DNA of 64,000 nt. Source: Nocardia asteroides (GTDB lineage: Bacteria; Actinomycetota; Actinomycetes; Mycobacteriales; Mycobacteriaceae). The translations under genes were made by a program, and so were the position numbers. The DNA is taken from positions 3,658,001 through 3,722,000 of the forward strand of contig CP082844.1 in NCBI GenBank assembly GCA_019930625.1, given 5' to 3'. A model generated the notes under the pieces. The model was not told the DNA's origin, ran no database searches, and saw only the letters and a program-made list of their open reading frames with translations. Of this stretch, positions 31,873 through 39,711 are shown piece by piece (the first letter of the stretch is position 1; every line of letters starts with the position of its first letter).

Positions 31873-32691
31873 TCAACGCTTCACCGCGATGGCGACCAGA
31901 TCCAAGCTCGCGTCGATGTCCGCGGCGACCAGCGCGAAGTCGTCGATCGTGATGGCGGCGACGTCCGCGGTCAGTTCGGCGGGCCAGGGTTCTCCGGCCA
32001 GCGCTCGTTCGATCTGCGCGTCGATGAACGATCCACCGTGCTTGGCGTCCAACGCTTTCAAGCCGGGCCCGTGGTGCACGCCGACCATCTGCGCGATTTC
32101 GAAACCGGCGTCGACCAGCAGTTCGGTCAGCTCGGCCGCGTTCAGTTCCCTGGTGTGGAAGGGGTTGAGCGGTGTGTCGCGACCGGGGGAGAAGGTGATC
32201 CGGTTGGGTGTGCTGATCAGCAGTTCGCCGCCGGGCCGCAGCACGCGAAGGCACTCCCGCAGGAACTGCGACTGGTCCCACAGGTGCTCGATCACCTGGA
32301 AGTTCACCACGACGTCGACCGAGGCGTCCTCCAGTGGCAGCTCGGCGAGGTTGCCCTGGATCATCTCCACGCGCGGGTAGCGCGCGCGCACGTGCTCGAC
32401 GGCGCTGGTGTCGTAGTCGACACCGATCACCTTGGTGGCCACGCCCGCGATCATGTCGGCGCCGTAGCCCTCTCCGGAGCCGGCCTCCAGCACGGTCTTT
32501 CCGGCGCAGCGGTCCAGCAGGCGGGCGTAGGCGATCTCGTGCCTGCGGAACCAGTAGTTCTCCTCGGCGATGCCGGGAACGGTGCGCTCGCCGGTCAGCG
32601 GCAGCGGTTCCGCGGTGCCCACGGTCGTCTCGGGATCCGCGGTGATGCCGGTCGGGTCGCCCACTGCGGCAGGGATCACAGCCTCGCTCAT
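31873..32691 (-). CDS. SAM-dependent methyltransferase of MGLP operon (Rv3030-like)
   Basis: A 272-residue class I methyltransferase. SAM motif I is VLEAGSGEGYGADM near residue 66, motif II VIGVDYDTSAVEHVR, and NFQVIEHLWDQSQFLRECLRVLRPGGELLIS near 125 completes the Rossmann core. First gene of the three-gene MGLP unit on the minus strand, divergent from etfB, as Rv3030 is from fixA. Candidate 6-O- or terminal methyltransferase for the polysaccharide; the exact position methylated is not readable here. GTG one codon upstream is an alternative start. Confidence 0.9.
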   Translation of the reverse strand: MSEAVIPAAVGDPTGITADPETTVGTAEPLPLTGERTVPGIAEENYWFRRHEIAYARLLDRCAGKTVLEAGSGEGYGADMIAGVATKVIGVDYDTSAVEHVRARYPRVEMIQGNLAELPLEDASVDVVVNFQVIEHLWDQSQFLRECLRVLRPGGELLISTPNRITFSPGRDTPLNPFHTRELNAAELTELLVDAGFEIAQMVGVHHGPGLKALDAKHGGSFIDAQIERALAGEPWPAELTADVAAITIDDFALVAADIDASLDLVAIAVKR

Positions 32692-32831
32692 CACTCCGAC
32701 GTTACTGGCACCGCCTCCGCACGGAACACCCCACCCGGTCGGCCCCGATGTGCGGCTTCGCGGGGCCGGGACGGGCCCGCCGAATCGGCGGACTGTAACG
32801 CGTGGTACCCAGTTGGTGAGAGAGAAGCCAC

Positions 32832-32853
32832 TAAGTTACCCACGAGTAACTTA
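32832..32853. promoter_or_regulatory. 22-bp palindromic operator in etfB / MGLP divergent region
   Basis: TAAGTTAC (32832-32839) and GTAACTTA (32846-32853) are perfect inverted repeats around CCACGA. The site is AT-rich compared with its surroundings, about 105 bp before the etfB ATG and 140 bp before the methyltransferase start. Its size and symmetry fit a TetR-family operator of the kind controlling lipid genes in mycobacteria. The regulator is not identified. Confidence 0.75.
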
Positions 32854-32958
32854 ACGTAGGGTAATCTCACGGCCTGAGCCACAAAACACCCGGACGTACG
32901 GCACCGCTCGTGCGACCACCACATACGTGTACCCAGAACAGGAGGTCGACGAAGACCG

Positions 32959-33744
32959 ATGCCGAACATCGTCGTACTCATCAAGCAGGTTCCCGACACC
33001 TGGTCCGAGCGCAAGCTCACCGATGGTGACTACACCCTCGATCGCGAGGCCGCCGACGCCGTTCTCGACGAGATCAACGAGCGCGCCGTCGAAGAGGCGC
33101 TGCTGATCAAGGAGGCCCAGGGCGGCGAGGTCACCGTGCTGGCCGCCGGTCCGGACCGCGCCACCGAGGCCATCCGCAAGGCGCTGTCCATGGGCGCCGA
33201 CAAGGCCATCCACATCAACGACCCGGCCATCCACGGTTCCGACGCCGTGCAGACGGCGTGGGTGCTGGCCAGCGCGCTCGGCCAGGTCGAAGGTGTCGAG
33301 TTGGTCATCGCGGGCAACGAGGCCACCGACGGTCGCGCGGGCGCCGTGCCCGCGATCATCGCCGAGTACCTGGGCCTGCCGCAGCTGACGCACCTGCGCA
33401 AGCTGACCGTCGACGGTGACAAGATCACCGGCGAGCGCGAGACCGACGATGGCGTGTTCAAGCTGGAGGCCAGCCTGCCTGCCATCGTCAGCGTCACCGA
33501 GAAGATCAACGAGCCGCGCTTCCCGTCGTTCAAGGGCATCATGGCCGCGAAGAAGAAGGAAGTGCAGACCTTCACGCTGGCCGATCTGGGCGTCGACCCG
33601 TCGACCGTGGGTGTCGCGAACGCGGGCACCACCGTCACCGCGGCCACGCCGAAGCCCCCGCGCACCGCGGGCGAGAAGATCGCGGACGAAGGCGACGGCG
33701 GCTCCAAGATCGCCCAGTACCTGATCGGCCAGAAGATCATCTGA
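32959..33744 (+). CDS. etfB: Electron transfer flavoprotein subunit beta
   Basis: A 261-residue protein beginning MPNIVVLIKQVPDTWSERKL, the usual EtfB N-terminus, with VLAAGPDRATEAIRKALSMGADKAIHIN (nucleotide-binding region) near residue 60 and the conserved signature LVIAGNEATDGRAGAVPAIIAEYLGLPQ near 115. With EtfA it carries electrons from acyl-CoA dehydrogenases to the membrane quinone pool. Preceded by AGGAGG; 38 bp ahead of etfA in one operon. Equivalent to M. tuberculosis fixA (Rv3029c). Confidence 0.97.
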   Translation: MPNIVVLIKQVPDTWSERKLTDGDYTLDREAADAVLDEINERAVEEALLIKEAQGGEVTVLAAGPDRATEAIRKALSMGADKAIHINDPAIHGSDAVQTAWVLASALGQVEGVELVIAGNEATDGRAGAVPAIIAEYLGLPQLTHLRKLTVDGDKITGERETDDGVFKLEASLPAIVSVTEKINEPRFPSFKGIMAAKKKEVQTFTLADLGVDPSTVGVANAGTTVTAATPKPPRTAGEKIADEGDGGSKIAQYLIGQKII

Positions 33745-33782
33745 TCTCGGCAGCGCTGCAGACTTCCTAGGAGAGAACACAA

Positions 33783-34739
33783 ATGGCAGAAGTACTTGTG
33801 CTCGTGGAGCACGCCGACGGTGCGATCAAGAAGGTCAGCACCGAACTGCTCACCGCCGCTCGCGCCCTCGGCGAGCCCGCCGCCGTCGTGCTCGGCACCG
33901 CGGGCACCGGTGAGAAGCTGGCCGACGCGCTGGCCGCCGCGGGCGCCGAGAAGATCTACATCGCCGAGTCCGACGATGTGGACAACTACCTGGTGACCCC
34001 GAAGGTCGACGTGCTGGCCGGGCTGACCGAGTCGGCCTCGCCCGCCGCGGTCATCGTCGCCGCCACCGCCGAAGGCAAAGAGGTGTCGGGCCGTCTCGCC
34101 GCCCGCATCGGGTCCGGCCTGCTGGTCGACGTCGTCGAGGTCAAGTCCGACGGCACCGCGGTGCACTCCATCTTCGGTGGCGCCTTCACCGTCGACGCCA
34201 AGGCCACCGGCGACGTGCCGGTGATCTCGGTCCGTCCCGGCGCCGTCGAGGCCTCGGCGCAGGCCGGTGCGGGCGAGAAGGTGACCGTCGAGGTGCCCGC
34301 GCAGGAAGAAGGCGTGGTCAAGGTGACCTCGCGCGAGCCGGTCGTGGCCGGTGACCGTCCGGAACTCACCGAGGCGAACATCGTGGTCTCCGGTGGCCGC
34401 GGCGTCGGTTCCGCCGACAACTTCGCGGTCGTCGAGGCGCTGGCCGACTCGCTCGGCGCGGCCGTCGGCGCCTCGCGCGCCGCGGTCGACTCGGGTTACT
34501 ACCCGGGCCAGTTCCAGGTCGGCCAGACCGGTAAGACGGTCTCACCGCAGCTGTACATCGCCCTCGGCATCTCCGGCGCGATCCAGCACCGCGCAGGCAT
34601 GCAGACCTCGAAGACCATCGTCGCGGTCAACAAGGACGAAGAGGCGCCGATCTTCGAGATCGCCGACTACGGCATCGTGGGCGACCTGTTCAACGTCGCC
34701 CCGCAGCTGACCGAAGCGGTCAAGTCGCACAAGGGCTGA
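33783..34739 (+). CDS. etfA: Electron transfer flavoprotein subunit alpha
   Basis: A 318-residue protein. N-terminal domain [22 protein letters not shown]; the FAD-binding C-terminal domain holds [14 protein letters not shown] near 203, [13 protein letters not shown] near 237, [25 protein letters not shown] near 254 and [22 protein letters not shown] near 280. Complete and normal in length. AGGAGA lies 7 bases before the ATG. A strong terminator follows 19 bp after the stop. The codons for [10 protein letters not shown] are copied at 36651-36680 (see findings). Confidence 0.97.
   Translation: MAEVLVLVEHADGAIKKVSTELLTAARALGEPAAVVLGTAGTGEKLADALAAAGAEKIYIAESDDVDNYLVTPKVDVLAGLTESASPAAVIVAATAEGKEVSGRLAARIGSGLLVDVVEVKSDGTAVHSIFGGAFTVDAKATGDVPVISVRPGAVEASAQAGAGEKVTVEVPAQEEGVVKVTSREPVVAGDRPELTEANIVVSGGRGVGSADNFAVVEALADSLGAAVGASRAAVDSGYYPGQFQVGQTGKTVSPQLYIALGISGAIQHRAGMQTSKTIVAVNKDEEAPIFEIADYGIVGDLFNVAPQLTEAVKSHKG
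34619..34648 (+). repeat. Etf-internal copy of a 30-bp direct repeat
   Basis: The 30 bases inside etfA match 36651-36680 at 29 positions; the only difference is A (34636) versus C (36668). The two copies are in the same orientation and bracket the end of etfA, its terminator and the DUF4365 gene pair. Confidence 0.85.
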
Positions 34740-34758
34740 TCCGCCGCTTGCGCCATCG

Positions 34759-34795
34759 AAGGTGGCCCTGACCGTCAGGTCAGGGCCACCTTTTT
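34759..34795 (+). terminator. Intrinsic terminator of etfBA
   Basis: AAGGTGGCCCTGAC (34759-34772) pairs perfectly with GTCAGGGCCACCTT (34779-34792) around a 6-base loop, followed by a run of T. One of the strongest terminators in the window. Confidence 0.95.
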
Positions 34796-34895
34796 GCTAG
34801 AGGCACTCCAAATGAGTGAGCTGGCAGCCACATTGAGCTACTGTTGGCGAGCGCGACTACGTAGCCAAATGTGGGGGCAAGGGGAGCCGGGGGCG

Positions 34896-35456
34896 ATGAG
34901 CGTCGTCGAAGACAATGGCAGCTTTCGAGCGGTGGCGACCGTCGATGGCGGTCTCCCGATCTCCGCGCGGCAGGAACAGTTCAGCCTCGCCTTCGTCCGC
35001 ATGGTCGCCGCTGCGGCAGGCTGCTCCATCAAGAGCCATGAGACCGACTACGACGGAGTCGACGTTACGATCGTGGCGTCTGCGGAATACGCGAAGTTCT
35101 ACTGCCCCGAATTCGAGATTCAAATCAAGTGCACGACGCAGCAACGTCTACTCCGAAGCCACGATTTGACATGGCAGCTCGAGCGTGAGCGGTTCTTGAA
35201 GTTGGTCAGTCCTAAACGGTTCGTTCCCGCGCTGCTCGGCGTGTTGCTCATACCGGACGATCCTGACCAGTTGATCGACCTCTCGGAAGACGGGCTGAGG
35301 AGTTCCAGCCGCATGTACTGGGAACATGCGGCGAACCTCGGTGGCATCGAGGACGAAAAAGCCAGCAAGACGGTCCACCTACCCCGAAGTAACCTGTTCG
35401 ATGTAGGCGGGTTGAAGGGCATTATGCAGTCGATCGGCGAAGGAGGTCAGTGGTGA
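34896..35456 (+). CDS. DUF4365 protein, PD-(D/E)xK nuclease-like
   Basis: A 186-residue protein from ATG 34896, which has AAGGGGAG upstream; earlier in-frame starts fall in or near the etf terminator. Residues 22-82 match the DUF4365 start: ISARQEQFSLAFVRMVAAAAGCS, then DYDGVDVTI and FEIQIKCTT. D53/D56 with E74, Q76 and K78 trace a PD-(D/E)xK-type active site. Base composition is visibly lower in GC than the flanking genes, suggesting transfer. Its stop overlaps the next start (GTGA), so the two are translated together. DUF4365 proteins are often found in defence-associated or mobile settings; no activity is proven. Not part of the mycobacterial gene order here. Confidence 0.78.
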   Translation: MSVVEDNGSFRAVATVDGGLPISARQEQFSLAFVRMVAAAAGCSIKSHETDYDGVDVTIVASAEYAKFYCPEFEIQIKCTTQQRLLRSHDLTWQLERERFLKLVSPKRFVPALLGVLLIPDDPDQLIDLSEDGLRSSSRMYWEHAANLGGIEDEKASKTVHLPRSNLFDVGGLKGIMQSIGEGGQW

Positions 35457-36607
35457 CGAATACTCCGCTCGGAGGCCTCCGGGAGGTTGCGTCCGTTCTA
35501 TCGCCACCCGCCGTATCCCAGTACCTGGCGACCCATGATTGGCAACTCGAAGTCCGTGAGCAAGACGTCAGGGAAATCTGGCGACTTCCGGGCGAAGACG
35601 GACTCCTTGGCCGGATCATGCTGCCCTTGGCTACCGACTATGTCGACTTCTCCCGGCGCTTCCGTGACACACTTCAAGCCCTCGCCACCATCTATGACTG
35701 GGACGCGGCGCAATTGGTCGAACGCATCGCGGCCGCACGGGCTGACCTGTTTTTCGTGCGCCTCGACCAGGAGATGAGTGACGGCACCATCCCGTTCCGG
35801 CAGGCCGAAACCACCTTGGAAGCGTTGTTCACGATGATGAGGGCCGCCGCAACCACCGCCGACGATCCGACCCACTCGCACCGGGGTCGCCGATCGGCCG
35901 TGGTCACGAACTTCCTCGAAGACGACATTCGTCTCGGACACACCAAGCGCGGCAGTTTCGTGTTCACCGTTGTCACCCGCCTCGGCGAGATTCCGTCATC
36001 ACAAGGTGCCGGGATGCCGGCGGTGCCCTTTCCTCGCAAAGTGATGACAACGCTGGCAACAGGTCTGCGGTCGGCGCGGCAACTCGCCCTCAATTGGGAC
36101 GAGCGCGCCCTCGACCACGCGGGGCAGTTGGGTCTGAGTGGCAGTTTGGTCGAGTCGCTGCTGGACCTGACGCAGCCCGAAGCTTTACGCGCACTCGATC
36201 TGTCCTTCGACTGGGCGGCCGGCGAGGGGCCACCCGAAGTCGAGACCTCCCGGATTGTGATCGACCGCAACGCGATGGCGGGATTGCCCCGTGTCCGAGA
36301 GCGATTGGTTCGGCGTGAGGAGCCGCCGCGTCATCTGACTCTGATCGGTATGGTGCGCACACTCAACCGGGACGACCTCGGTGACGAGGATCAAGAAGCC
36401 ACGAGCATCGTCCTGTCGACACATGTGGACGGACATCTGCGAAAAGTGCACGTACCACTCGCCGGCGACGATTACCAGTGGGCAATCCGCTCCCACCAGA
36501 GCAAGCAGCCGATTGTTGTGTCAGGCGACCTGGTTTTCGAACGCCGTGCTTGGCGCTTGACCGGAACGATCAGCGTGGACCCGAGTTATCTACACCGCGA
36601 ACGCTGA
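35453..36607 (+). CDS. Unknown protein paired with DUF4365, possible C-terminal OB-like domain
   Basis: A 384-residue soluble protein. GTG 35453 is six bases after AGGAGG and overlaps the previous stop by four bases; GTG 35450 is the alternative. I do not recognise a family. The N-terminal 90 residues are amphipathic (WQLEVREQDVREIWRLPG, DFSRRFRDTLQALATIYDW). A middle section, AVPFPRKVMTTLATGLRSA, may hold DNA- or RNA-binding helices. The last 90 residues (HLTLIGMVRTLNRDD to RAWRLTGTISVDP) have the beta-rich alternation of an OB-like fold, hinting at nucleic-acid binding. No transmembrane segment or signal. Tight coupling suggests a two-protein system with the nuclease-like partner. Confidence 0.7.
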   Translation: MTNTPLGGLREVASVLSPPAVSQYLATHDWQLEVREQDVREIWRLPGEDGLLGRIMLPLATDYVDFSRRFRDTLQALATIYDWDAAQLVERIAAARADLFFVRLDQEMSDGTIPFRQAETTLEALFTMMRAAATTADDPTHSHRGRRSAVVTNFLEDDIRLGHTKRGSFVFTVVTRLGEIPSSQGAGMPAVPFPRKVMTTLATGLRSARQLALNWDERALDHAGQLGLSGSLVESLLDLTQPEALRALDLSFDWAAGEGPPEVETSRIVIDRNAMAGLPRVRERLVRREEPPRHLTLIGMVRTLNRDDLGDEDQEATSIVLSTHVDGHLRKVHVPLAGDDYQWAIRSHQSKQPIVVSGDLVFERRAWRLTGTISVDPSYLHRER

Positions 36608-36650
36608 CGTCGAGGTATGAACTACTCCGTCCAGTGCTGGTCGATTCGAG

Positions 36651-36680
36651 CGTCGCGGTCAACAAGGCCGAAGAGGCGCC
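36651..36680 (+). repeat. Second copy of the 30-bp etfA segment, at the junction with a truncated gene
   Basis: Identical to etfA positions 34619-34648 except one base. It is followed without a gap by sequence that reads in frame into the methionine-synthase remnant, so it marks a recombination joint. Outside the 30 bases the two loci do not resemble each other. Confidence 0.82.
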
Positions 36681-37082
36681 ACTTGCCCGGGCGGTGACCA
36701 GGACTCCACGCACAGCTTGGACTATGTCCAATTCCTGCCGAAGTTGCTGCAACTGGGGGTGAGCGCGTTCTACCTCCAGTTCGCCAGCGAGCCCGATCCG
36801 GAGAAGGTGCTCGCCGTGGCCGCCGAGCATCTGCCGGCCGAGGCGTGGGTGTTCATCGGTGTCACCGACCCGATCGACCCGCAGGTCGAGACACCCGAAC
36901 AGGTGCGTGATCGGGTGCTGCTCGCCGCTCGCTACCTGCCCGTCGAACGGTTGGGCACCTGTGACGACTGCGGTTTCGCACCGTTCGCCGACGACACCTC
37001 CACCTCACGGGAGACCGCGTTCGCCAAGATTCGTGTCCGCATCGAGGGCACGGCGCTGGCGGCGACACAACTGCGCCTCTGA
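36681..37082 (+). pseudogene. 3' remnant of a cobalamin-independent methionine synthase-like gene
   Basis: About 130 codons that resemble only the C-terminal third of MetE-family (UROD/MetE-like) methyltransferases: THSLDYVQFLPKLLQLGVS, YLQFASEPDPEKVL, GVTDPIDPQVETPEQVRDRV, ERLGTCDDCGFAPF with the terminal zinc Cys, and TSRETAFAKIRVRIEGTALAA. The reading frame continues upstream of the first possible start (TTG 36717) as GGDQDSTHS and stops being similar at about 36681, where the 30-bp repeat ends. The catalytic N-terminal portion and other zinc ligands are absent, so it is non-functional. Confidence 0.82.
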
Positions 37083-37170
37083 TCGGTGTGACGCGCTCGT
37101 CTCCACCGCTCGGGCATCGATGCCTGCGGTTCTGGTTCGGAGCAGCCCGACGCGACCCCGCCCCATCCGG

Positions 37171-38028
37171 TCAGCAGCGGTGCAACGCCGTGAGCAGGGT
37201 GTCCAGGATCGGTGAGCGCCGGGCGTCGGCGCGCAGCACCGCCGACACCGGGATGCGCAACTTCGGCTCGGCCAAGCGCAAAGCGACCAAGCCCTCGATG
37301 GCGCTCTCGGCGTAGAGCACGGTCCACGCGTCGGGCCGGTTGATCAGCTCCATCGTCGCGGTGTGGTCCGGGGGGATGGGTGGCCCGAACGTGGGCCCGG
37401 TGGGCAGTTCGGCGAACGTCTTGCGAATCACGGTGTGCAACAACACCTGTTCCTGCTCCGGTGGCAGCAGCAGGGGATACGAACTCAGATCCGCCAGCGT
37501 CACCATGTCCTTCGTCGCCAGCGGATGCGCGCTGGAGGTCGCGATCACCAGATCCTCGACCCACAGTTGCTCCACCACGAGCCCGGGTTGGTCGACGCTG
37601 CCGCGGATCAACGCGAGGTCGCAGTCGCCGTCGGCCACCGCGGTGATGCGCTGACGGAAGGGTTTGATCACGAACTCGATCTCCGCCTCCGGGTGCGCTG
37701 CGCGCGCCCCCGCGATCGCCGACAGCGAGCGGGTGGCGAAGGACATGTTCGCGGCCAGCCGGATGCGCGGACCAACGGTCCGCACGGCCGCGCGGATCGC
37801 TGATTCCAGGCTCAGCATTTGTTTCGCGAGGGGAAGTAGCCGGGCGGTGGCGTCGGTCGGCACCACCGAGCGGGTCGAGCGCTCGAACAGTTGCACGCCG
37901 AGGTCGCGCTCCAGCCGGGAGATCTGATGGCTGATCGCCGACTGCGAGATGAAGCAGCGCGCGGCGGCGCCGCTGAAGCTGAGCTCTTCGCACACCGCGA
38001 CGAAGTAGGTGAGCTGCCGAAGTTCCAC
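37171..38028 (-). CDS. LysR-family transcriptional regulator
   Basis: A 285-residue regulator. The N-terminal winged helix-turn-helix is classic: MELRQLTYFVAVCEELSFSG, AARCFISQSAISHQISRLE, LGVQLFERSTRSVVPT. A periplasmic-binding-type effector domain follows from about residue 90 (IRLAANMSFATRSLSAI; LALIRGSVDQPGLVVEQLW). GTG 38028 has AGGAGG 5 bases upstream. Divergent from ndh with 112 bp between, so control of ndh and of itself is the simplest guess. Effector unknown. Confidence 0.92.
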   Translation of the reverse strand: MELRQLTYFVAVCEELSFSGAAARCFISQSAISHQISRLERDLGVQLFERSTRSVVPTDATARLLPLAKQMLSLESAIRAAVRTVGPRIRLAANMSFATRSLSAIAGARAAHPEAEIEFVIKPFRQRITAVADGDCDLALIRGSVDQPGLVVEQLWVEDLVIATSSAHPLATKDMVTLADLSSYPLLLPPEQEQVLLHTVIRKTFAELPTGPTFGPPIPPDHTATMELINRPDAWTVLYAESAIEGLVALRLAEPKLRIPVSAVLRADARRSPILDTLLTALHRC

Positions 38029-38043
38029 AGCGGCCTCCTATTA

Positions 38044-38123
38044 ATTACGAATCAAGATAAGAGTCATCTGAATTATGCGCCCAGACACCTGAAATATCCG
38101 CCCTCCGGATCGCGGTTCGTAAT
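38044..38123. promoter_or_regulatory. Split inverted repeat in LysR/ndh divergent promoter
   Basis: ATTACGAA at 38044-38051 and its exact complement TTCGTAAT at 38116-38123 sit next to the LysR and ndh starts, 64 bp apart. The region is unusually AT-rich. Paired half-sites are consistent with a LysR tetramer bending the promoter, but the spacing is longer than usual. Confidence 0.5.
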
Positions 38124-38140
38124 GAGAGAAGGAGGCTGTC

Positions 38141-39433
38141 ATGCAGTACGTGGATGCGGGAATCGAAACCGCGGGTGTCGTCATTGTCGGATCGGGGTTC
38201 GGCGGGCTCGCCGCCGCCAAACAGCTGGCCAAGTCGGGGGTGGACTATGTGCTGATCTCCAGCACGCCCGAGCATCTGTTCCAACCGCTGTTGTACCAGG
38301 TAGCGACGGGTGTGCTCACATCGGAGGAGATCGCGCCGCCGATCGCGGGCATCCTGCGCCGCCATCGCGAGGCGGACGTGCGCCTGGGCACGGTGGTCGA
38401 CATCGATCCCGACCGGGCCATCGTCACCTACGAGCACGAGGGCATGCGCCACCGCATCCGCTACGGCTCGCTGATCGCGGCCACCGGCGCCAGCCAGTCC
38501 TACTTCGGCCGGGACGATTTCGCCGAGAAGACCTTCTCGCTCAAGACCATCGATGACGCGCGGCGGCTGCGCGCCCAGATCGAGCGCGTCTTCGCCGAAG
38601 CCGCGGGCGCCGACGAGCAGACCAGGCGCAGGCTGTTGAGCTTCGTCGTGGTCGGCGCGGGCGCGACCGGCGTCGAGGTGGCGGGTCAGCTGAAGGAACT
38701 GGCGAAACGGCATTTCCACCAGGAGATCTCGGTCACGCTCGTTGAGGGCGCGGGTGAGGTGCTCCCGCCCTTCGGCGGCGGGCTGTCGGAGTACGCGAAG
38801 AAGTCGCTGATCCGCAGCGGCGTGGACGTGCTGCTCGGCACGTTCGTCACCGACATCGAGCACGGCAAGGTCACCGTCAAGGACACCGACGGCGTCGAGC
38901 ACGGCATCGCGGCGGAGACCGTGGTCTGGTCGGCCGGCGTGCAGGCGGGCGGATTCGCGAAGATCCTGGCCGAGGCCACCGGCGTGGCGACCGACCGGGC
39001 CGGCCGGCTGCTGGTCAACCCGGACCTGACCGTCGGCGGGTACGCCGACATCTACGCCATCGGCGACATGACCTCGCTCAACGGCTACCCGGGCCAGTCG
39101 CCGGTGGCCATGCAGGAGGGTAGGCACGCCGCCGACATCATCCGCCGCAAGAAGCAGCCCGGCACCCCCTTCACCTACTGGGACAAGGGCAGCATGGCGG
39201 TGATCAGCCGGTTCAGCGCGGTAACGAAGCTCAACGAGCGCATCACCTTCCGTGGCGTCATCGCCTGGTTCATGTGGCTCGCGGTGCACCTGTTCTACCT
39301 GGTCGGCTTCCGCAACCGCTTCGCCGCGGTCGCCTCGTGGCTGGTCGCGTTCATCGGCACCGGACGTCCCGGTTTCGCCGAAGAGCGCACCACCCCGACG
39401 AAGGTACGCACCTCGGAGAGCCGCGCCGCGTAA
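38141..39433 (+). CDS. ndh: Type II NADH dehydrogenase (non-proton-pumping)
   Basis: A 430-residue flavoprotein that oxidises NADH and reduces menaquinone at the inner face of the membrane. FAD-binding GxGxxG motif VVIVGSGFGGLAAAKQL near residue 13; NADH-binding motif VVVGAGATGVEVAGQL near 169; third motif YADIYAIGDMTSLNGYPG near 303. The C-terminal segment (about 370-410: GVIAWFMWLAVHLFYLVGFRNR) is the amphipathic/hydrophobic membrane anchor of Ndh. AGGAGG precedes the ATG. A perfect hairpin follows the stop. Confidence 0.95.
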   Translation: MQYVDAGIETAGVVIVGSGFGGLAAAKQLAKSGVDYVLISSTPEHLFQPLLYQVATGVLTSEEIAPPIAGILRRHREADVRLGTVVDIDPDRAIVTYEHEGMRHRIRYGSLIAATGASQSYFGRDDFAEKTFSLKTIDDARRLRAQIERVFAEAAGADEQTRRRLLSFVVVGAGATGVEVAGQLKELAKRHFHQEISVTLVEGAGEVLPPFGGGLSEYAKKSLIRSGVDVLLGTFVTDIEHGKVTVKDTDGVEHGIAAETVVWSAGVQAGGFAKILAEATGVATDRAGRLLVNPDLTVGGYADIYAIGDMTSLNGYPGQSPVAMQEGRHAADIIRRKKQPGTPFTYWDKGSMAVISRFSAVTKLNERITFRGVIAWFMWLAVHLFYLVGFRNRFAAVASWLVAFIGTGRPGFAEERTTPTKVRTSESRAA

Positions 39434-39451
39434 CGGCTTCCCGCACCTGAG

Positions 39452-39487
39452 GAATCGCGCCGCTCCCAGCCGGGAGCGGCGCGATTC
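39452..39487 (+). terminator. Terminator hairpin after ndh
   Basis: GAATCGCGCCGCTCCC (39452-39467) and its exact complement (39472-39487) form a 16-bp stem with tetraloop AGCC, 18 bases after the ndh stop. No T-run. Confidence 0.88.
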
Positions 39488-39711
39488 ACTGCGTCCGGCT
39501 TCCGCGCGCACCTTCGGTCCCGGTGCTGGGCCGAGCGCAGTGACTTGTGCGACAAACCGCATGGACGGAAGCGCTGGAGGTGCCGATGAGCGAACGCGGT
39601 GGAACCGTTCGGTGAACGCTCGGTGTGACAGTCGTCTCGTTCACCCAACCGGCATCGTCGCGACACTTCGAGGTTGCTGCGGCGCATTCTCGGACTGGCT
39701 TCATCGTGGAT

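Noticed and set aside
34794..34895. Earlier starts (TTG 34794, ATG 34812) for the DUF4365 gene
   Set aside because: The first lies in the T-run of the etf terminator and neither has a ribosome site as good as ATG 34896.
36478..36762. Plus-strand frame spanning the 30-bp repeat
   Set aside because: Starts inside the preceding gene and joins unrelated pieces across the junction; no family resemblance.
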